From Ecdyonurus torrentis (Eukaryota; Arthropoda; Insecta; Ephemeroptera; Heptageniidae): a stretch of DNA of 64,000 nucleotides. Under the pieces are notes generated by a model. It made no database searches. It had not been told where the DNA came from and was given only the letters and a program-made list of their open reading frames with translations. Below, one piece after another: positions 1 to 13,076 of this stretch. Position 1 is the first letter of the stretch; the number at the start of each line of letters is the position of its first letter. The DNA lies in NCBI GenBank assembly GCA_949318235.1, contig CASGGR010000020.1, forward strand, positions 434,001-498,000, read 5' to 3'. A program made the translations under genes and the position numbers.

Positions 1-32
1 AGTTTTCACTCATCAAGTAGCCAAACTAAGTC
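1..32 (+). repeat. Partial monomer at window edge (E-type tail)
   Basis: The last 32 bases of a 246-bp monomer. The spelling CATCAAGTAGCCAAACTAAG matches the tail that follows E-type monomers elsewhere, for example before 1263, so the array continues leftwards and an E unit precedes the window. Confidence 0.85.
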
Positions 33-278
33 ATGAAACAAAGTTTCTATTTAAAGAACCAAATGTTATTGAATGATAAAAATCATACTTTTTACACGAA
101 TAAAACTAGTTTTGATGATTTCTCAAAAGCTAAGAATGCTACAGACATCTTATTTAACTCAAAACATAGCTTTTTTAATTCTCTACAAAAAAGATGTCTT
201 GAACTTTTTTGCTCCGACGCATACTTTTTATGTTATTGACAATTTTAGTTTTCACTCATCATGTAGCCAAACCAAGAC

Positions 279-524
279 ATGAAACAAAGTTTCTATTTCA
301 AGAACCAAATGTTATTGAATGATAGAAATCATACTTTTTACACGATTAAAACTAGTTTTGATGATTTCTCAAAAACTAAGAATGCTACAGACATCCAATT
401 AAACTCAGAACATAGCTTTTTTAATTCTCTACAAAAAAGAAATCTTAAACTTTTTTGCTCCGACGCATACTTTTTGGGTTATTGACAATTTTAGTTTTCA
501 CTCATCAAGTAGCTAAACTAAGTC
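279..524 (+). repeat. Reference 246-bp monomer (type B)
   Basis: A representative unit used here for description. Type B is recognised by GATAGAAATC near base 45, CATCCAATTAAACTCAGAAC in the middle and AGAAATCTTAAAC in the last third. Compared with the other types, the first ~75 bases and the last ~70 bases (CTCCGACGCATAC onward) are nearly constant, while most diagnostic changes lie roughly between 355 and 455. The inverted repeats at 416-457 lie in this middle-to-late part. B copies occur in all three zones, sometimes with exactly the same spelling, which indicates that they spread recently. Confidence 0.9.
416..457 (+). repeat. T6/A6/T6 double inverted repeat within the monomer
   Basis: Example copy in the B unit. 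CTTTTTT (416-422), a 10-nt spacer, AAAAAAG (433-439), a 10-nt spacer, then CTTTTTTG (450-457). The central arm can pair with either flanking arm, and the right-hand pairing (CAAAAAAG with CTTTTTTG) is a perfect 8-bp stem. A, B, D, E and G keep it. C and H lose the final G (CTTTTTTAC), K and L have CAAAAAAC, and H, I and J shorten the left T tract (TTTTTC). A cruciform or protein-binding role would be inference only. Confidence 0.75.
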
Positions 525-1262
525 ATGAAACAAAGTTTCTATTTCAAGAACTAAATGTTATTGAATGATAAAAATTATACTTTTTACACGATTTAAACTA
601 GTTTTGATGATTTCTCAGAAACAAAGAAAGCTACAGACATCAAATTTGACTTAAAACATAGCTTTTTCAATTCTCTACAAAAAAGATGTCTCGAACTTTT
701 TTACTCCGACTCATACTTTTTGGGTTATTGACAATTTTAGTTTTCACTCATCATGTAGCCAAACCAAGTCATGAAACAAAGTTTCTATTTCAAGAACCAA
801 ATGTTATTGAATGATAAAAATCATACTTTTTACACGATTAAAACTAGTTTTGATGATTTCTCAGAAACTAAGAAAGCTACAGACATTAAATTTATCGCAA
901 AACATAGCTTTTTTAATTCTCTACAAAAAAGTTGTCTTGAACTTTTTTGCTCCGACGCATACTTTTTGGGTTATTGACAATTTTAGTTTTCACTCATCAT
1001 GTAGCCAAACCAAGTCATGAAACAAAGTTTCTATTTCAAGAACCAAATGTTATTGAATGATAAAAATCATACTTTTTACACGATTAAAACTAGTTTTGAT
1101 GATTTCTCAAAAACTAAGAATGCTACAGACATCAAATTAAACTCAAAACATAGCTTTTTTAATTCTCTACAAAAAAGAAATCTTAAACTTTTTTGCTCCG
1201 ACGCATACTTTTTGGGTTATTGACAGTTTTAGTTTTCACTCATCAAGTAGCCAAACTAAGTC

Positions 1263-2984
1263 ATGAAACAAAGTTTCTATTTCAAGAACCAAATGTTATT
1301 GAATGATAAAAATCATACTTTTTACACGAATAAAACTAGTTTTGATGATTTCTCAAAAGCTAAGAATGCTACAGACATCTTATTTAACTCAAAACATAGC
1401 TTTTTTAATTCTCTACAAAAAAGATGTCTTGAACTTTTTTGCTCCGACGCATACTTTTTATGTTATTGACAATTTTAGTTTTCACTCATCATGTAGCCAA
1501 ACCAAGACATGAAACAAAGTTTCTATTTCAAGAACCAAATGTTATTGAATGATAGAAATCATACTTTTTACACGATTAAAACTAGTTTTGATGATTTCTC
1601 AAAAACTAAGAATGCTACAGACATCCAATTAAACTCAGAACATAGCTTTTTTAATTCTCTACAAAAAAGAAATCTTAAACTTTTTTGCTCCGACGCATAC
1701 TTTTTGGGTTATTGACAATTTAAGTTTTCACTCATCATGTAGCCAAACCAAGTCATGAAACAAAGTTTCTATTTCAAGAACCAAATGTTATTGAATGATA
1801 AAAATCATACTTTTTACACGATTAAAACTAGTTTTGATGATTTCTCAAAAACTAAGAATGCTACAGACATTAAATTAAACTCAAAACATAGCTTTTTTAA
1901 TTCTCTACAAAAAAGAAATCTTAAACTTTTTTGCTCCGACTCATACTTTTTGGGTTATTGACAATTTTAGTTTTCACTCATCATGTAGCCAAACCAAGTC
2001 ATGAAACAAAGTTTCTATTTCAAGAACCAAATGTTATTGAATGATAAAAATCATACTTTTTACACGATTAAAACTAGTTTTGATGATTTCTCAGAAACTA
2101 AGAAAGCTACAGACATTAAATTTATCTCAAAACATAGCTTTTTTAATTCTCTACAAAAAAGTTGTCTTGAACTTTTTTGCTCCGACGCATACTTTTTGGG
2201 TTATTGACAATTTTAGTTTTCACTCATCATGTAGCCAAACCAAGTCATGAAACAAAGTTTCTATTTCAAGAACCAAATGTTATTGAATGATAAAAATCAT
2301 ACTTTTTACACGATTTAAACTAGTTTTGATGATTTCTCAGAAACAAAGAAAGCTACAGACATCAAATTTGACTTAAAACATAGCTTTTTCAATTCTCTAC
2401 AAAAAAGATGTCTCGAACTTTTTTACTCCGACTCATACTTTTTGGGTTATTGACAATTTTAGTTTTCACTCATCATGTAGCCAAACCAAGTCATGAAACA
2501 AAGTTTCTATTTCAAGAACCAAATGTTATTGAATGATAAAAATCATACTTTTTACACGATTAAAACTAGTTTTGATGATTTCTCAGAAACTAAGAAAGCT
2601 ACAGACATTAAATTTATCGCAAAACATAGCTTTTTTAATTCTCTACAAAAAAGTTGTCTTGAACTTTTTTGCTCCGACGCATACTTTTTGGGTTATTGAC
2701 AATTTTAGTTTTCACTCATCATGTAGCCAAACCAAGTCATGAAACAAAGTTTCTATTTCAAGAACCAAATGTTATTGAATGATAAAAATCATACTTTTTA
2801 CACGATTAAAACTAGTTTTGATGATTTCTCAAAAACTAAGAATGCTACAGACATCAAATTAAACTCAAAACATAGCTTTTTTAATTCTCTACAAAAAAGA
2901 AATCTTAAACTTTTTTGCTCCGACGCATACTTTTTGGGTTATTGACAGTTTTAGTTTTCACTCATCAAGTAGCCAAACTAAGTC
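1263..2984 (+). repeat. Seven-monomer HOR variant, A-B-F-D-C'-D-E
   Basis: 1722 bp. F (1755) is E-like but has CATTAAATTAAACTC and CCGACTCATAC, and is preceded by GACAATTTAAG. C' (2247) has the C middle and tail with a D/E-like first third. Compared with the basic five-monomer unit, two monomers are gained. F and the TTTATCGC D copy both recur exactly 1722 bp later (1755 to 3477; 771 to 2493), which marks a tandem duplication across this block. Confidence 0.85.
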
Positions 2985-4214
2985 ATGAAACAAAGTTTCT
3001 ATTTCAAGAACCAAATGTTATTGAATGATAAAAATCATACTTTTTACACGAATAAAACTAGTTTTGATGATTTCTCAAAAGCTAAGAATGCTACAGACAT
3101 CTTATTTAACTCAAAACATAGCTTTTTTAATTCTCTACAAAAAAGATGTCTTGAACTTTTTTGCTCCGACGCATACTTTTTATGTTATTGACAATTTTAG
3201 TTTTCACTCATCATGTAGCCAAACCAAGACATGAAACAAAGTTTCTATTTCAAGAACCAAATGTTATTGAATGATAGAAATCATACTTTTTACACGATTA
3301 AAACTAGTTTTGATGATTTCTCAAAAACTAAGAATGCTACAGACATCCAATTAAACTCAGAACATAGCTTTTTTAATTCTCTACAAAAAAGAAATCTTAA
3401 ACTTTTTTGCTCCGACGCATACTTTTTGGGTTATTGACAATTTAAGTTTTCACTCATCATGTAGCCAAACCAAGTCATGAAACAAAGTTTCTATTTCAAG
3501 AACCAAATGTTATTGAATGATAAAAATCATACTTTTTACACGATTAAAACTAGTTTTGATGATTTCTCAAAAACTAAGAATGCTACAGACATTAAATTAA
3601 ACTCAAAACATAGCTTTTTTAATTCTCTACAAAAAAGAAATCTTAAACTTTTTTGCTCCGACTCATACTTTTTGGGTTATTGACAATTTTAGTTTTCACT
3701 CATCATGTAGCCAAACCAAGTCATGAAACAAAGTTTCTATTTCAAGAACCAAATGTTATTGAATGATAAAAATCATACTTTTTACACGATTAAAACTAGT
3801 TTTGATGATTTCTCAGAAACTAAGAAAGCTACAGACATTAAATTTATCTCAAAACATAGCTTTTTTAATTCTCTACAAAAAAGTTGTCTTGAACTTTTTT
3901 GCTCCGACGCATACTTTTTGGGTTATTGACAATTTTAGTTTTCACTCATCATGTAGCCAAACCAAGTCATGAAACAAAGTTTCTATTTCAAGAACCAAAT
4001 GTTATTGAATGATAAAAATCATACTTTTTACACGATTAAAACTAGTTTTGATGATTTCTCAAAAACTAAGAATGCTACAGACATCAAATTAAACTCAAAA
4101 CATAGCTTTTTTAATTCTCTACAAAAAAGAAATCTTAAACTTTTTTGCTCCGACGCATACTTTTTGGGTTATTGACAGTTTTAGTTTTCACTCATCAAGT
4201 AGCCAAACTAAGTC
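2985..4214 (+). repeat. Five-monomer HOR, A-B-F-D-E
   Basis: 1230 bp, with F (3477) in the slot normally held by C. It shares the F-specific changes with the previous block, so it is the second, shorter product of the same duplication. Confidence 0.85.
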
Positions 4215-5444
4215 ATGAAACAAAGTTTCTATTTAAAGAACCAAATGTTATTGAATGATAAAAATCATACTTTTTACACGAATAAAACTAGTTTTGATGA
4301 TTTCTCAAAAGCTAAGAATGCTACAGACATCTTATTTAACTCAAAACATAGCTTTTTTAATTCTCTACAAAAAAGATGTCTTGAACTTTTTTGCTCCGAC
4401 GCATACTTTTTATGTTATTGACAATTTTAGTTTTCACTCATCATGTAGCCAAACCAAGACATGAAACAAAGTTTCTATTTCAAGAACCAAATGTTATTGA
4501 ATGATAGAAATCATACTTTTTACACGATTAAAACTAGTTTTGATGATTTCTCAAAAACTAAGAATGCTACAGACATCCAATTAAACTCAGAACATAGCTT
4601 TTTTAATTCTCTACAAAAAAGAAATCTTAAACTTTTTTGCTCCGACGCATACTTTTTGGGTTATTGACAATTTTAGTTTTCACTCATCAAGTAGCTAAAC
4701 TAAGTCATGAAACAAAGTTTCTATTTCAAGAACTAAATGTTATTGAATGATAAAAATTATACTTTTTACACGATTTAAACTAGTTTTGATGATTTCTCAG
4801 AAACAAAGAAAGCTACAGACATCAAATTTGACTTAAAACATAGCTTTTTCAATTCTCTACAAAAAAGATGTCTCGAACTTTTTTACTCCGACTCATACTT
4901 TTTGGGTTATTGACAATTTTAGTTTTCACTCATCATGTAGCCAAACCAAGTCATGAAACAAAGTTTCTATTTCAAGAACCAAATGTTATTGAATGATAAA
5001 AATCATACTTTTTACACGATTAAAACTAGTTTTGATGATTTCTCAGAAACTAAGAAAGCTACAGACATTAAATTTATCTCAAAACATAGCTTTTTTAATT
5101 CTCTACAAAAAAGTTGTCTTGAACTTTTTTGCTCCGACGCATACTTTTTGGGTTATTGACAATTTTAGTTTTCACTCATCATGTAGCCAAACCAAGTCAT
5201 GAAACAAAGTTTCTATTTCAAGAACCAAATGTTATTGAATGATAAAAATCATACTTTTTACACGATTAAAACTAGTTTTGATGATTTCTCAAAAACTAAG
5301 AATGCTACAGACATCAAATTAAACTCAAAACATAGCTTTTTTAATTCTCTACAAAAAAGAAATCTTAAACTTTTTTGCTCCGACGCATACTTTTTGGGTT
5401 ATTGACAGTTTTAGTTTTCACTCATCAAGTAGCCAAACTAAGTC
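4215..5444 (+). repeat. Five-monomer HOR, A-B-C-D-E
   Basis: 1230 bp. The A copy has ATTTAAAGAACC instead of ATTTCAAGAACC, a change shared only with the A units at 33 and 5445. These three blocks are therefore closest relatives, even though the F-containing blocks lie between them. Confidence 0.85.
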
Positions 5445-6920
5445 ATGAAACAAAGTTTCTATTTAAAGAACCAAATGTTATTGAATGATAAAAATCATAC
5501 TTTTTACACGAATAAAACTAGTTTTGATGATTTCTCAAAAGCTAAGAATGCTACAGACATCTTATTTAACTCAAAACATAGCTTTTTTAATTCTCTACAA
5601 AAAAGATGTCTTGAACTTTTTTGCTCCGACGCATACTTTTTATGTTATTGACAATTTTAGTTTTCACTCATCATGTAGCCAAACCAAGACATGAAACAAA
5701 GTTTCTATTTCAAGAACCAAATGTTATTGAATGATAGAAATCATACTTTTTACACGATTAAAACTAGTTTTGATGATTTCTCAAAAACTAAGAATGCTAC
5801 AGACATCCAATTAAACTCAGAACATAGCTTTTTTAATTCTCTACAAAAAAGAAATCTTAAACTTTTTTGCTCCGACGCATACTTTTTGGGTTATTGACAA
5901 TTTTAGTTTTCACTCATCAAGTAGCTAAACTAAGTCATGAAACAAAGTTTCTATTTCAAGAACTAAATGTTATTGAATGATAAAAATTATACTTTTTACA
6001 CGATTTAAACTAGTTTTGATGATTTCTCAGAAACAAAGAAAGCTACAGACATCAAATTTGACTTAAAACATAGCTTTTTTAATTCTCTACAAAAAAGAAA
6101 TCTTAAACTTTTTTGCTCCGACGCATACTTTTTGGGTTATTGACAATTTTAGTTTTCACTCATCAAGTAGCTAAACTAAGTCATGAAACAAAGTTTCTAT
6201 TTCAAGAACTAAATGTTATTGAATGATAAAAATTATACTTTTTACACGATTTAAACTAGTTTTGATGATTTCTCAGAAACAAAGAAAGCTACAGACATCA
6301 AATTTGACTTAAAACATAGCTTTTTCAATTCTCTACAAAAAAGATGTCTCGAACTTTTTTACTCCGACTCATACTTTTTGGGTTATTGACAATTTTAGTT
6401 TTCACTCATCATGTAGCCAAACCAAGTCATGAAACAAAGTTTCTATTTCAAGAACCAAATGTTATTGAATGATAAAAATCATACTTTTTACACGATTAAA
6501 ACTAGTTTTGATGATTTCTCAGAAACTAAGAAAGCTACAGACATTAAATTTATCTCAAAACATAGCTTTTTTAATTCTCTACAAAAAAGTTGTCTTGAAC
6601 TTTTTTGCTCCGACGCATACTTTTTGGGTTATTGACAATTTTAGTTTTCACTCATCATGTAGCCAAACCAAGTCATGAAACAAAGTTTCTATTTCAAGAA
6701 CCAAATGTTATTGAATGATAAAAATCATACTTTTTACACGATTAAAACTAGTTTTGATGATTTCTCAAAAACTAAGAATGCTACAGACATCAAATTAAAC
6801 TCAAAACATAGCTTTTTTATTCTTCTACAAAAAAGATGTCTTGAACTTTTTTGCTCCGACGCATACTTTTTGGGTTATTGACAATTTTAGTTTTCACTCA
6901 TCATTTAGCCAAACCAAGTC
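5445..6920 (+). repeat. Six-monomer HOR variant, A-B-C/E-C-D-G
   Basis: 1476 bp. It contains a mosaic C/E unit at 5937 followed by a full C at 6183, and ends with the first G unit (6675). G has TTTTTATTCTTCTAC where the other types have TTTTTAATTCTCTAC, and in this zone it is followed by a unit that starts ATAAAACAAATAG (two bases longer). Confidence 0.85.
5937..6182 (+). repeat. Mosaic monomer C/E (or C/B)
   Basis: C-type spelling up to TTTGACTTAAAAC, then B/E-type spelling (six Ts, AGAAATCTTAAAC, TTTGCTCCGACGC). The switch lies within 6065-6079, in the shared AAAACATAGCTTTTT stretch. Confidence 0.8.
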
Positions 6921-9384
6921 ATAAAACAAATAGTTTCTATTTCAAGAACCAAATGTTATTGAATGATAAAAATCATACTTTTTACACGAATAAAACTAGT
7001 TTTGATGATTTCTCAAAAGCTAAGAATGCTACAGACATCTTATTTAACTCAAAACATAGCTTTTTTAATTCTCTACAAAAAAGATGTCTTGAACTTTTTT
7101 GCTCCGACGCATACTTTTTATGTTATTGACAATTTTAGTTTTCACTCATCATGTAGCCAAACCAAGACATGAAACAAAGTTTCTATTTCAAGAACCAAAT
7201 GTTATTGAATGATAGAAATCATACTTTTTACACGATTAAAACTAGTTTTGATGATTTCTCAAAAACTAAGAATGCTACAGACATCCAATTAAACTCAGAA
7301 CATAGCTTTTTTAATTCTCTACAAAAAAGAAATCTTAAACTTTTTTGCTCCGACGCATACTTTTTGGGTTATTGACAATTTTAGTTTTCACTCATCATGT
7401 AGCCAAACCAAGACATGAAACAAAGTTTCTATTTCAAGAACCAAATGTTATTGAATGATAGAAATCATACTTTTTACACGATTTAAACTAGTTTTGATGA
7501 TTTCTCAGAAACAAAGAAAGCTACAGACATCAAATTTGACTTAAAACATAGCTTTTTCAATTCTCTACAAAAAAGATGTCTCGAACTTTTTTACTCCGAC
7601 TCATACTTTTTGGGTTATTGACAATTTTAGTTTTCACTCATCATGTAGCCAAACCAAGTCATGAAACAAAGTTTCTATTTCAAGAACCAAATGTTATTGA
7701 ATGATAAAAATCATACTTTTTACACGATTAAAACTAGTTTTGATGATTTCTCAGAAACTAAGAAAGCTACAGACATTAAATTTATCTCAAAACATAGCTT
7801 TTTTAATTCTCTACAAAAAAGTTGTCTTGAACTTTTTTGCTCCGACGCATACTTTTTGGGTTATTGACAATTTTAGTTTTCACTCATCATGTAGCCAAAC
7901 CAAGTCATGAAACAAAGTTTCTATTTCAAGAACCAAATGTTATTGAATGATAAAAATCATACTTTTTACACGATTAAAACTAGTTTTGATGATTTCTCAA
8001 AAACTAAGAATGCTACAGACATCAAATTAAACTCAAAACATAGCTTTTTTATTCTTCTACAAAAAAGATGTCTTGAACTTTTTTGCTCCGACGCATACTT
8101 TTTGGGTTATTGACAATTTTAGTTTTCACTCATCATTTAGCCAAACCAAGTCATAAAACAAATAGTTTCTATTTCAAGAACCAAATGTTATTGAATGATA
8201 AAAATCATACTTTTTACACGAATAAAACTAGTTTTGATGATTTCTCAAAAGCTAAGAATGCTACAGACATCTTATTTAACTCAAAACATAGCTTTTTTAA
8301 TTCTCTACAAAAAAGATGTCTTGAACTTTTTTGCTCCGACGCATACTTTTTATGTTATTGACAATTTTAGTTTTCACTCATCATGTAGCCAAACCAAGAC
8401 ATGAAACAAAGTTTCTATTTCAAGAACCAAATGTTATTGAATGATAGAAATCATACTTTTTACACGATTAAAACTAGTTTTGATGATTTCTCAAAAACTA
8501 AGAATGCTACAGACATCCAATTAAACTCAGAACATAGCTTTTTTAATTCTCTACAAAAAAGAAATCTTAAACTTTTTTGCTCCGACGCATACTTTTTGGG
8601 TTATTGACAATTTTAGTTTTCACTCATCATGTAGCCAAACCAAGACATGAAACAAAGTTTCTATTTCAAGAACCAAATGTTATTGAATGATAGAAATCAT
8701 ACTTTTTACACGATTTAAACTAGTTTTGATGATTTCTCAGAAACAAAGAAAGCTACAGACATCAAATTTGACTTAAAACATAGCTTTTTCAATTCTCTAC
8801 AAAAAAGATGTCTCGAACTTTTTTACTCCGACTCATACTTTTTGGGTTATTGACAATTTTAGTTTTCACTCATCATGTAGCCAAACCAAGTCATGAAACA
8901 AAGTTTCTATTTCAAGAACCAAATGTTATTGAATGATAAAAATCATACTTTTTACACGATTAAAACTAGTTTTGATGATTTATCAGAAACTAAGAAAGCT
9001 ACAGACATTAAATTTATCTCAAAACATAGCTTTTTTAATTCTCTACAAAAAAGTTGTCTTGAACTTTTTTGCTCCGACGCATACTTTTTGGGTTATTGAC
9101 AATTTTAGTTTTCACTCATCATGTAGCCAAACCAAGTCATGAAACAAAGTTTCTATTTCAAGAACCAAATGTTATTGAATGATAAAAATCATACTTTTTA
9201 CACGATTAAAACTAGTTTTGATGATTTCTCAAAAACTAAGAATGCTACAGACATCAAATTAAACTCAAAACATAGCTTTTTTAATTCTCTACAAAAAAGA
9301 AATCTTAAACTTTTTTGCTCCGACGCATACTTTTTGGGTTATTGACAGTTTTAGTTTTCACTCATCAAGTAGCCAAACTAAGTC
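6921..9384 (+). repeat. Two five-monomer HORs, A-B-C'-D-G and A-B-C'-D-E
   Basis: Blocks 6921-8152 and 8153-9384, 1232 bp each; both start with the two-base-longer A unit (ATAAAACAAATAG). C' here has a B-like first third (GATAGAAATC) joined to a C middle and tail. The second block's D (8893) has GATTTATCAG instead of GATTTCTCAG. That change recurs only at 11601, 2708 bp or 11 monomers later. Confidence 0.85.
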
Positions 9385-10860
9385 ATGAAACAAAGTTTCT
9401 ATTTCAAGAACCAAATGTTATTGAATGATAAAAATCATACTTTTTACACGAATAAAACTAGTTTTGATGATTTCTCAAAAGCTAAGAATGCTACAGACAT
9501 CTTATTTAACTCAAAACATAGCTTTTTTAATTCTCTACAAAAAAGATGTCTTGAACTTTTTTGCTCCGACGCATACTTTTTATGTTATTGACAATTTTAG
9601 TTTTCACTCATCATGTAGCCAAACCAAGACATGAAACAAAGTTTCTATTTCAAGAACCAAATGTTATTGAATGATAGAAATCATACTTTTTACACGATTA
9701 AAACTAGTTTTGATGATTTCTCAAAAACTAAGAATGCTACAGACATCCAATTAAACTCAAAACATTGCTTTTTTAATTCTCTACAAAAAAGATGTCTTGA
9801 ACTTTTTTGCTCCGACGCATACTTTTTATGTTATTGACAATTTTAGTTTTCACTCATCATGTAGCCAAACCAAGACATGAAACAAAGTTTCTATTTCAAG
9901 AACCAAATGTTATTGAATGATAGAAATCATACTTTTTACACGATTAAAACTAGTTTTGATGATTTCTCAAAAACTAAGAATGCTACAGACATCCAATTAA
10001 ACTCAGAACATAGCTTTTTCAATTCTCTACAAAAAAGATGTCTCGAACTTTTTTACTCCGACTCATACTTTTTGGGTTATTGACAATTTTAGTTTTCACT
10101 CATCATGTAGCCAAACCAAGTCATGAAACAAAGTTTCTATTTCAAGAACCAAATGTTATTGAATGATAAAAATCATACTTTTTACACGATTTAAACTAGT
10201 TTTGATGATTTCTCAGAAACAAAGAAAGCTACAGACATCAAATTTGACTTAAAACATAGCTTTTTCAATTCTCTACAAAAAAGATGTCTCGAACTTTTTT
10301 ACTCCGACTCATACTTTTTGGGTTATTGACAATTTTAGTTTTCACTCATCATGTAGCCAAACCAAGTCATGAAACAAAGTTTCTATTTCAAGAACCAAAT
10401 GTTATTGAATGATAAAAATCATACTTTTTACACGATTAAAACTAGTTTTGATGATTTCTCAGAAACTAAGAAAGCTACAGACATTAAATTTATCTCAAAA
10501 CATAGCTTTTTTAATTCTCTACAAAAAAGTTGTCTTGAACTTTTTTGCTCCGACGCATACTTTTTGGGTTATTGACAATTTTAGTTTTCACTCATCATGT
10601 AGCCAAACCAAGTCATGAAACAAAGTTTCTATTTCAAGAACCAAATGTTATTGAATGATAAAAATCATACTTTTTACACGATTAAAACTAGTTTTGATGA
10701 TTTCTCAAAAACTAAGAATGCTACAGACATCAAATTAAACTCAAAACATAGCTTTTTTATTCTTCTACAAAAAAGATGTCTTGAACTTTTTTGCTCCGAC
10801 GCATACTTTTTGGGTTATTGACAATTTTAGTTTTCACTCATCATTTAGCCAAACCAAGTC
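9385..10860 (+). repeat. Six-monomer HOR variant, A-B'-B/C-C'-D-G
   Basis: 1476 bp. B' (9631) is a new type: a B start and middle with CAAAACATTGC, joined to an A-like tail (AGATGTCTTGAAC, TTTTTATGTT). A-B'-B is the signature of the later super-HOR, and this is its first occurrence in the window. Confidence 0.85.
9877..10122 (+). repeat. Mosaic monomer B/C
   Basis: B spelling to ACTCAGAAC, then C spelling (TTTTTCAATTC, CTCGAAC, CTTTTTTACTCC). The switch lies within 10007-10019. Confidence 0.8.
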
Positions 10861-13076
10861 ATAAAACAAATAGTTTCTATTTCAAGAACCAAATGTTATT
10901 GAATGATAAAAATCATACTTTTTACACGAATAAAACTAGTTTTGATGATTTCTCAAAAGCTAAGAATGCTACAGACATCTTATTTAACTCAAAACATAGC
11001 TTTTTTAATTCTCTACAAAAAAGATGTCTTGAACTTTTTTGCTCCGACGCATACTTTTTATGTTATTGACAATTTTAGTTTTCACTCATCATGTAGCCAA
11101 ACCAAGACATGAAACAAAGTTTCTATTTCAAGAACCAAATGTTATTGAATGATAGAAATCATACTTTTTACACGATTAAAACTAGTTTTGATGATTTCTC
11201 AAAAACTAAGAATGCTACAGACATCCAATTAAACTCAGAACATAGCTTTTTTAATTCTCTACAAAAAAGAAATCTTAAACTTTTTTGCTCCGACGCATAC
11301 TTTTTGGGTTATTGACAATTTTAGTTTTCACTCATCATGTAGCCAAACCAAGACATGAAACAAAGTTTCTATTTCAAGAACCAAATGTTATTGAATGATA
11401 GAAATCATACTTTTTACACGATTTAAACTAGTTTTGATGATTTCTCAGAAACAAAGAAAGCTACAGACATCAAATTTGACTTAAAACATAGCTTTTTCAA
11501 TTCTCTACAAAAAAGATGTCTCGAACTTTTTTACTCCGACTCATACTTTTTGGGTTATTGACAATTTTAGTTTTCACTCATCATGTAGCCAAACCAAGTC
11601 ATGAAACAAAGTTTCTATTTCAAGAACCAAATGTTATTGAATGATAAAAATCATACTTTTTACACGATTAAAACTAGTTTTGATGATTTATCAGAAACTA
11701 AGAAAGCTACAGACATTAAATTTATCTCAAAACATAGCTTTTTTAATTCTCTACAAAAAAGTTGTCTTGAACTTTTTTGCTCCGACGCATACTTTTTGGG
11801 TTATTGACAATTTTAGTTTTCACTCATCATGTAGCCAAACCAAGTCATGAAACAAAGTTTCTATTTCAAGAACCAAATGTTATTGAATGATAAAAATCAT
11901 ACTTTTTACACGATTAAAACTAGTTTTGATGATTTCTCAAAAACTAAGAATGCTACAGACATCAAATTAAACTCAAAACATAGCTTTTTTAATTCTCTAC
12001 AAAAAAGAAATCTTAAACTTTTTTGCTCCGACGCATACTTTTTGGGTTATTGACAGTTTTAGTTTTCACTCATCAAGTAGCCAAACTAAGTCATGAAACA
12101 AAGTTTCTATTTCAAGAACCAAATGTTATTGAATGATAAAAATCATACTTTTTACACGAATAAAACTAGTTTTGATGATTTCTCAAAAGCTAAGAATGCT
12201 ACAGACATCTTATTTAACTCAAAACATAGCTTTTTTAATTCTCTACAAAAAAGATGTCTTGAACTTTTTTGCTCCGACGCATACTTTTTATGTTATTGAC
12301 AATTTTAGTTTTCACTCATCATGTAGCCAAACCAAGACATGAAACAAAGTTTCTATTTCAAGAACCAAATGTTATTGAATGATAGAAATCATACTTTTTA
12401 CACGATTAAAACTAGTTTTGATGATTTCTCAAAAACTAAGAATGCTACAGACATCCAATTAAACTCAAAACATTGCTTTTTTAATTCTCTACAAAAAAGA
12501 TGTCTTGAACTTTTTTGCTCCGACGCATACTTTTTATGTTATTGACAATTTTAGTTTTCACTCATCATGTAGCCAAACCAAGACATGAAACAAAGTTTCT
12601 ATTTCAAGAACCAAATGTTATTGAATGATAGAAATCATACTTTTTACACGATTAAAACTAGTTTTGATGATTTCTCAAAAACTAAGAATGCTACAGACAT
12701 CCAATTAAACTCAGAACATAGCTTTTTTAATTCTCTACAAAAAAGAAATCTTAAACTTTTTTGCTCCGACGCATACTTTTTGGGTTATTGACAATTTTAG
12801 TTTTCACTCATCAAGTAGCTAAACTAAGTCATGAAACAAAGTTTCTATTTCAAGAACTAAATGTTATTGAATGATAAAAATTATACTTTTTACACGATTT
12901 AAACTAGTTTTGATGATTTCTCAGAAACAAAGAAAGCTACAGACATCAAATTTGACTTAAAACATAGCTTTTTCAATTCTCTACAAAAAAGATGTCTCGA
13001 ACTTTTTTACTCCGACTCATACTTTTTGGGTTATTGACAATTTTAGTTTTCACTCATCATGTAGCCAAACCAAGTC

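Larger units (their letters stand above)
33..1262 (+). repeat. Five-monomer HOR, A-B-C-D-E
   Basis: Basic HOR of zone 1a, 1230 bp. A (33) has CACGAATAAAACT and CATCTTATTTAACTC. B (279) has GATAGAAATC. C (525) has CGATTTAAAC, TTTGACTTAAAAC and CTCGAAC. D (771) has CAGAAACTAAGAAAGC and AAAAAGTTGTC. E (1017) has CATCAAATTAAACTC and is followed by GACAGTTTT. The D copy here carries a private TTTATCGC spelling, shared only with the D at 2493. Confidence 0.9.

Noticed and set aside
416..457. Intrinsic transcription terminators (stem followed by T run) at each CAAAAAAG/CTTTTTTG
   Set aside because: The stems are pure A/T tracts with no GC-rich helix, recur in every unit and follow no gene.
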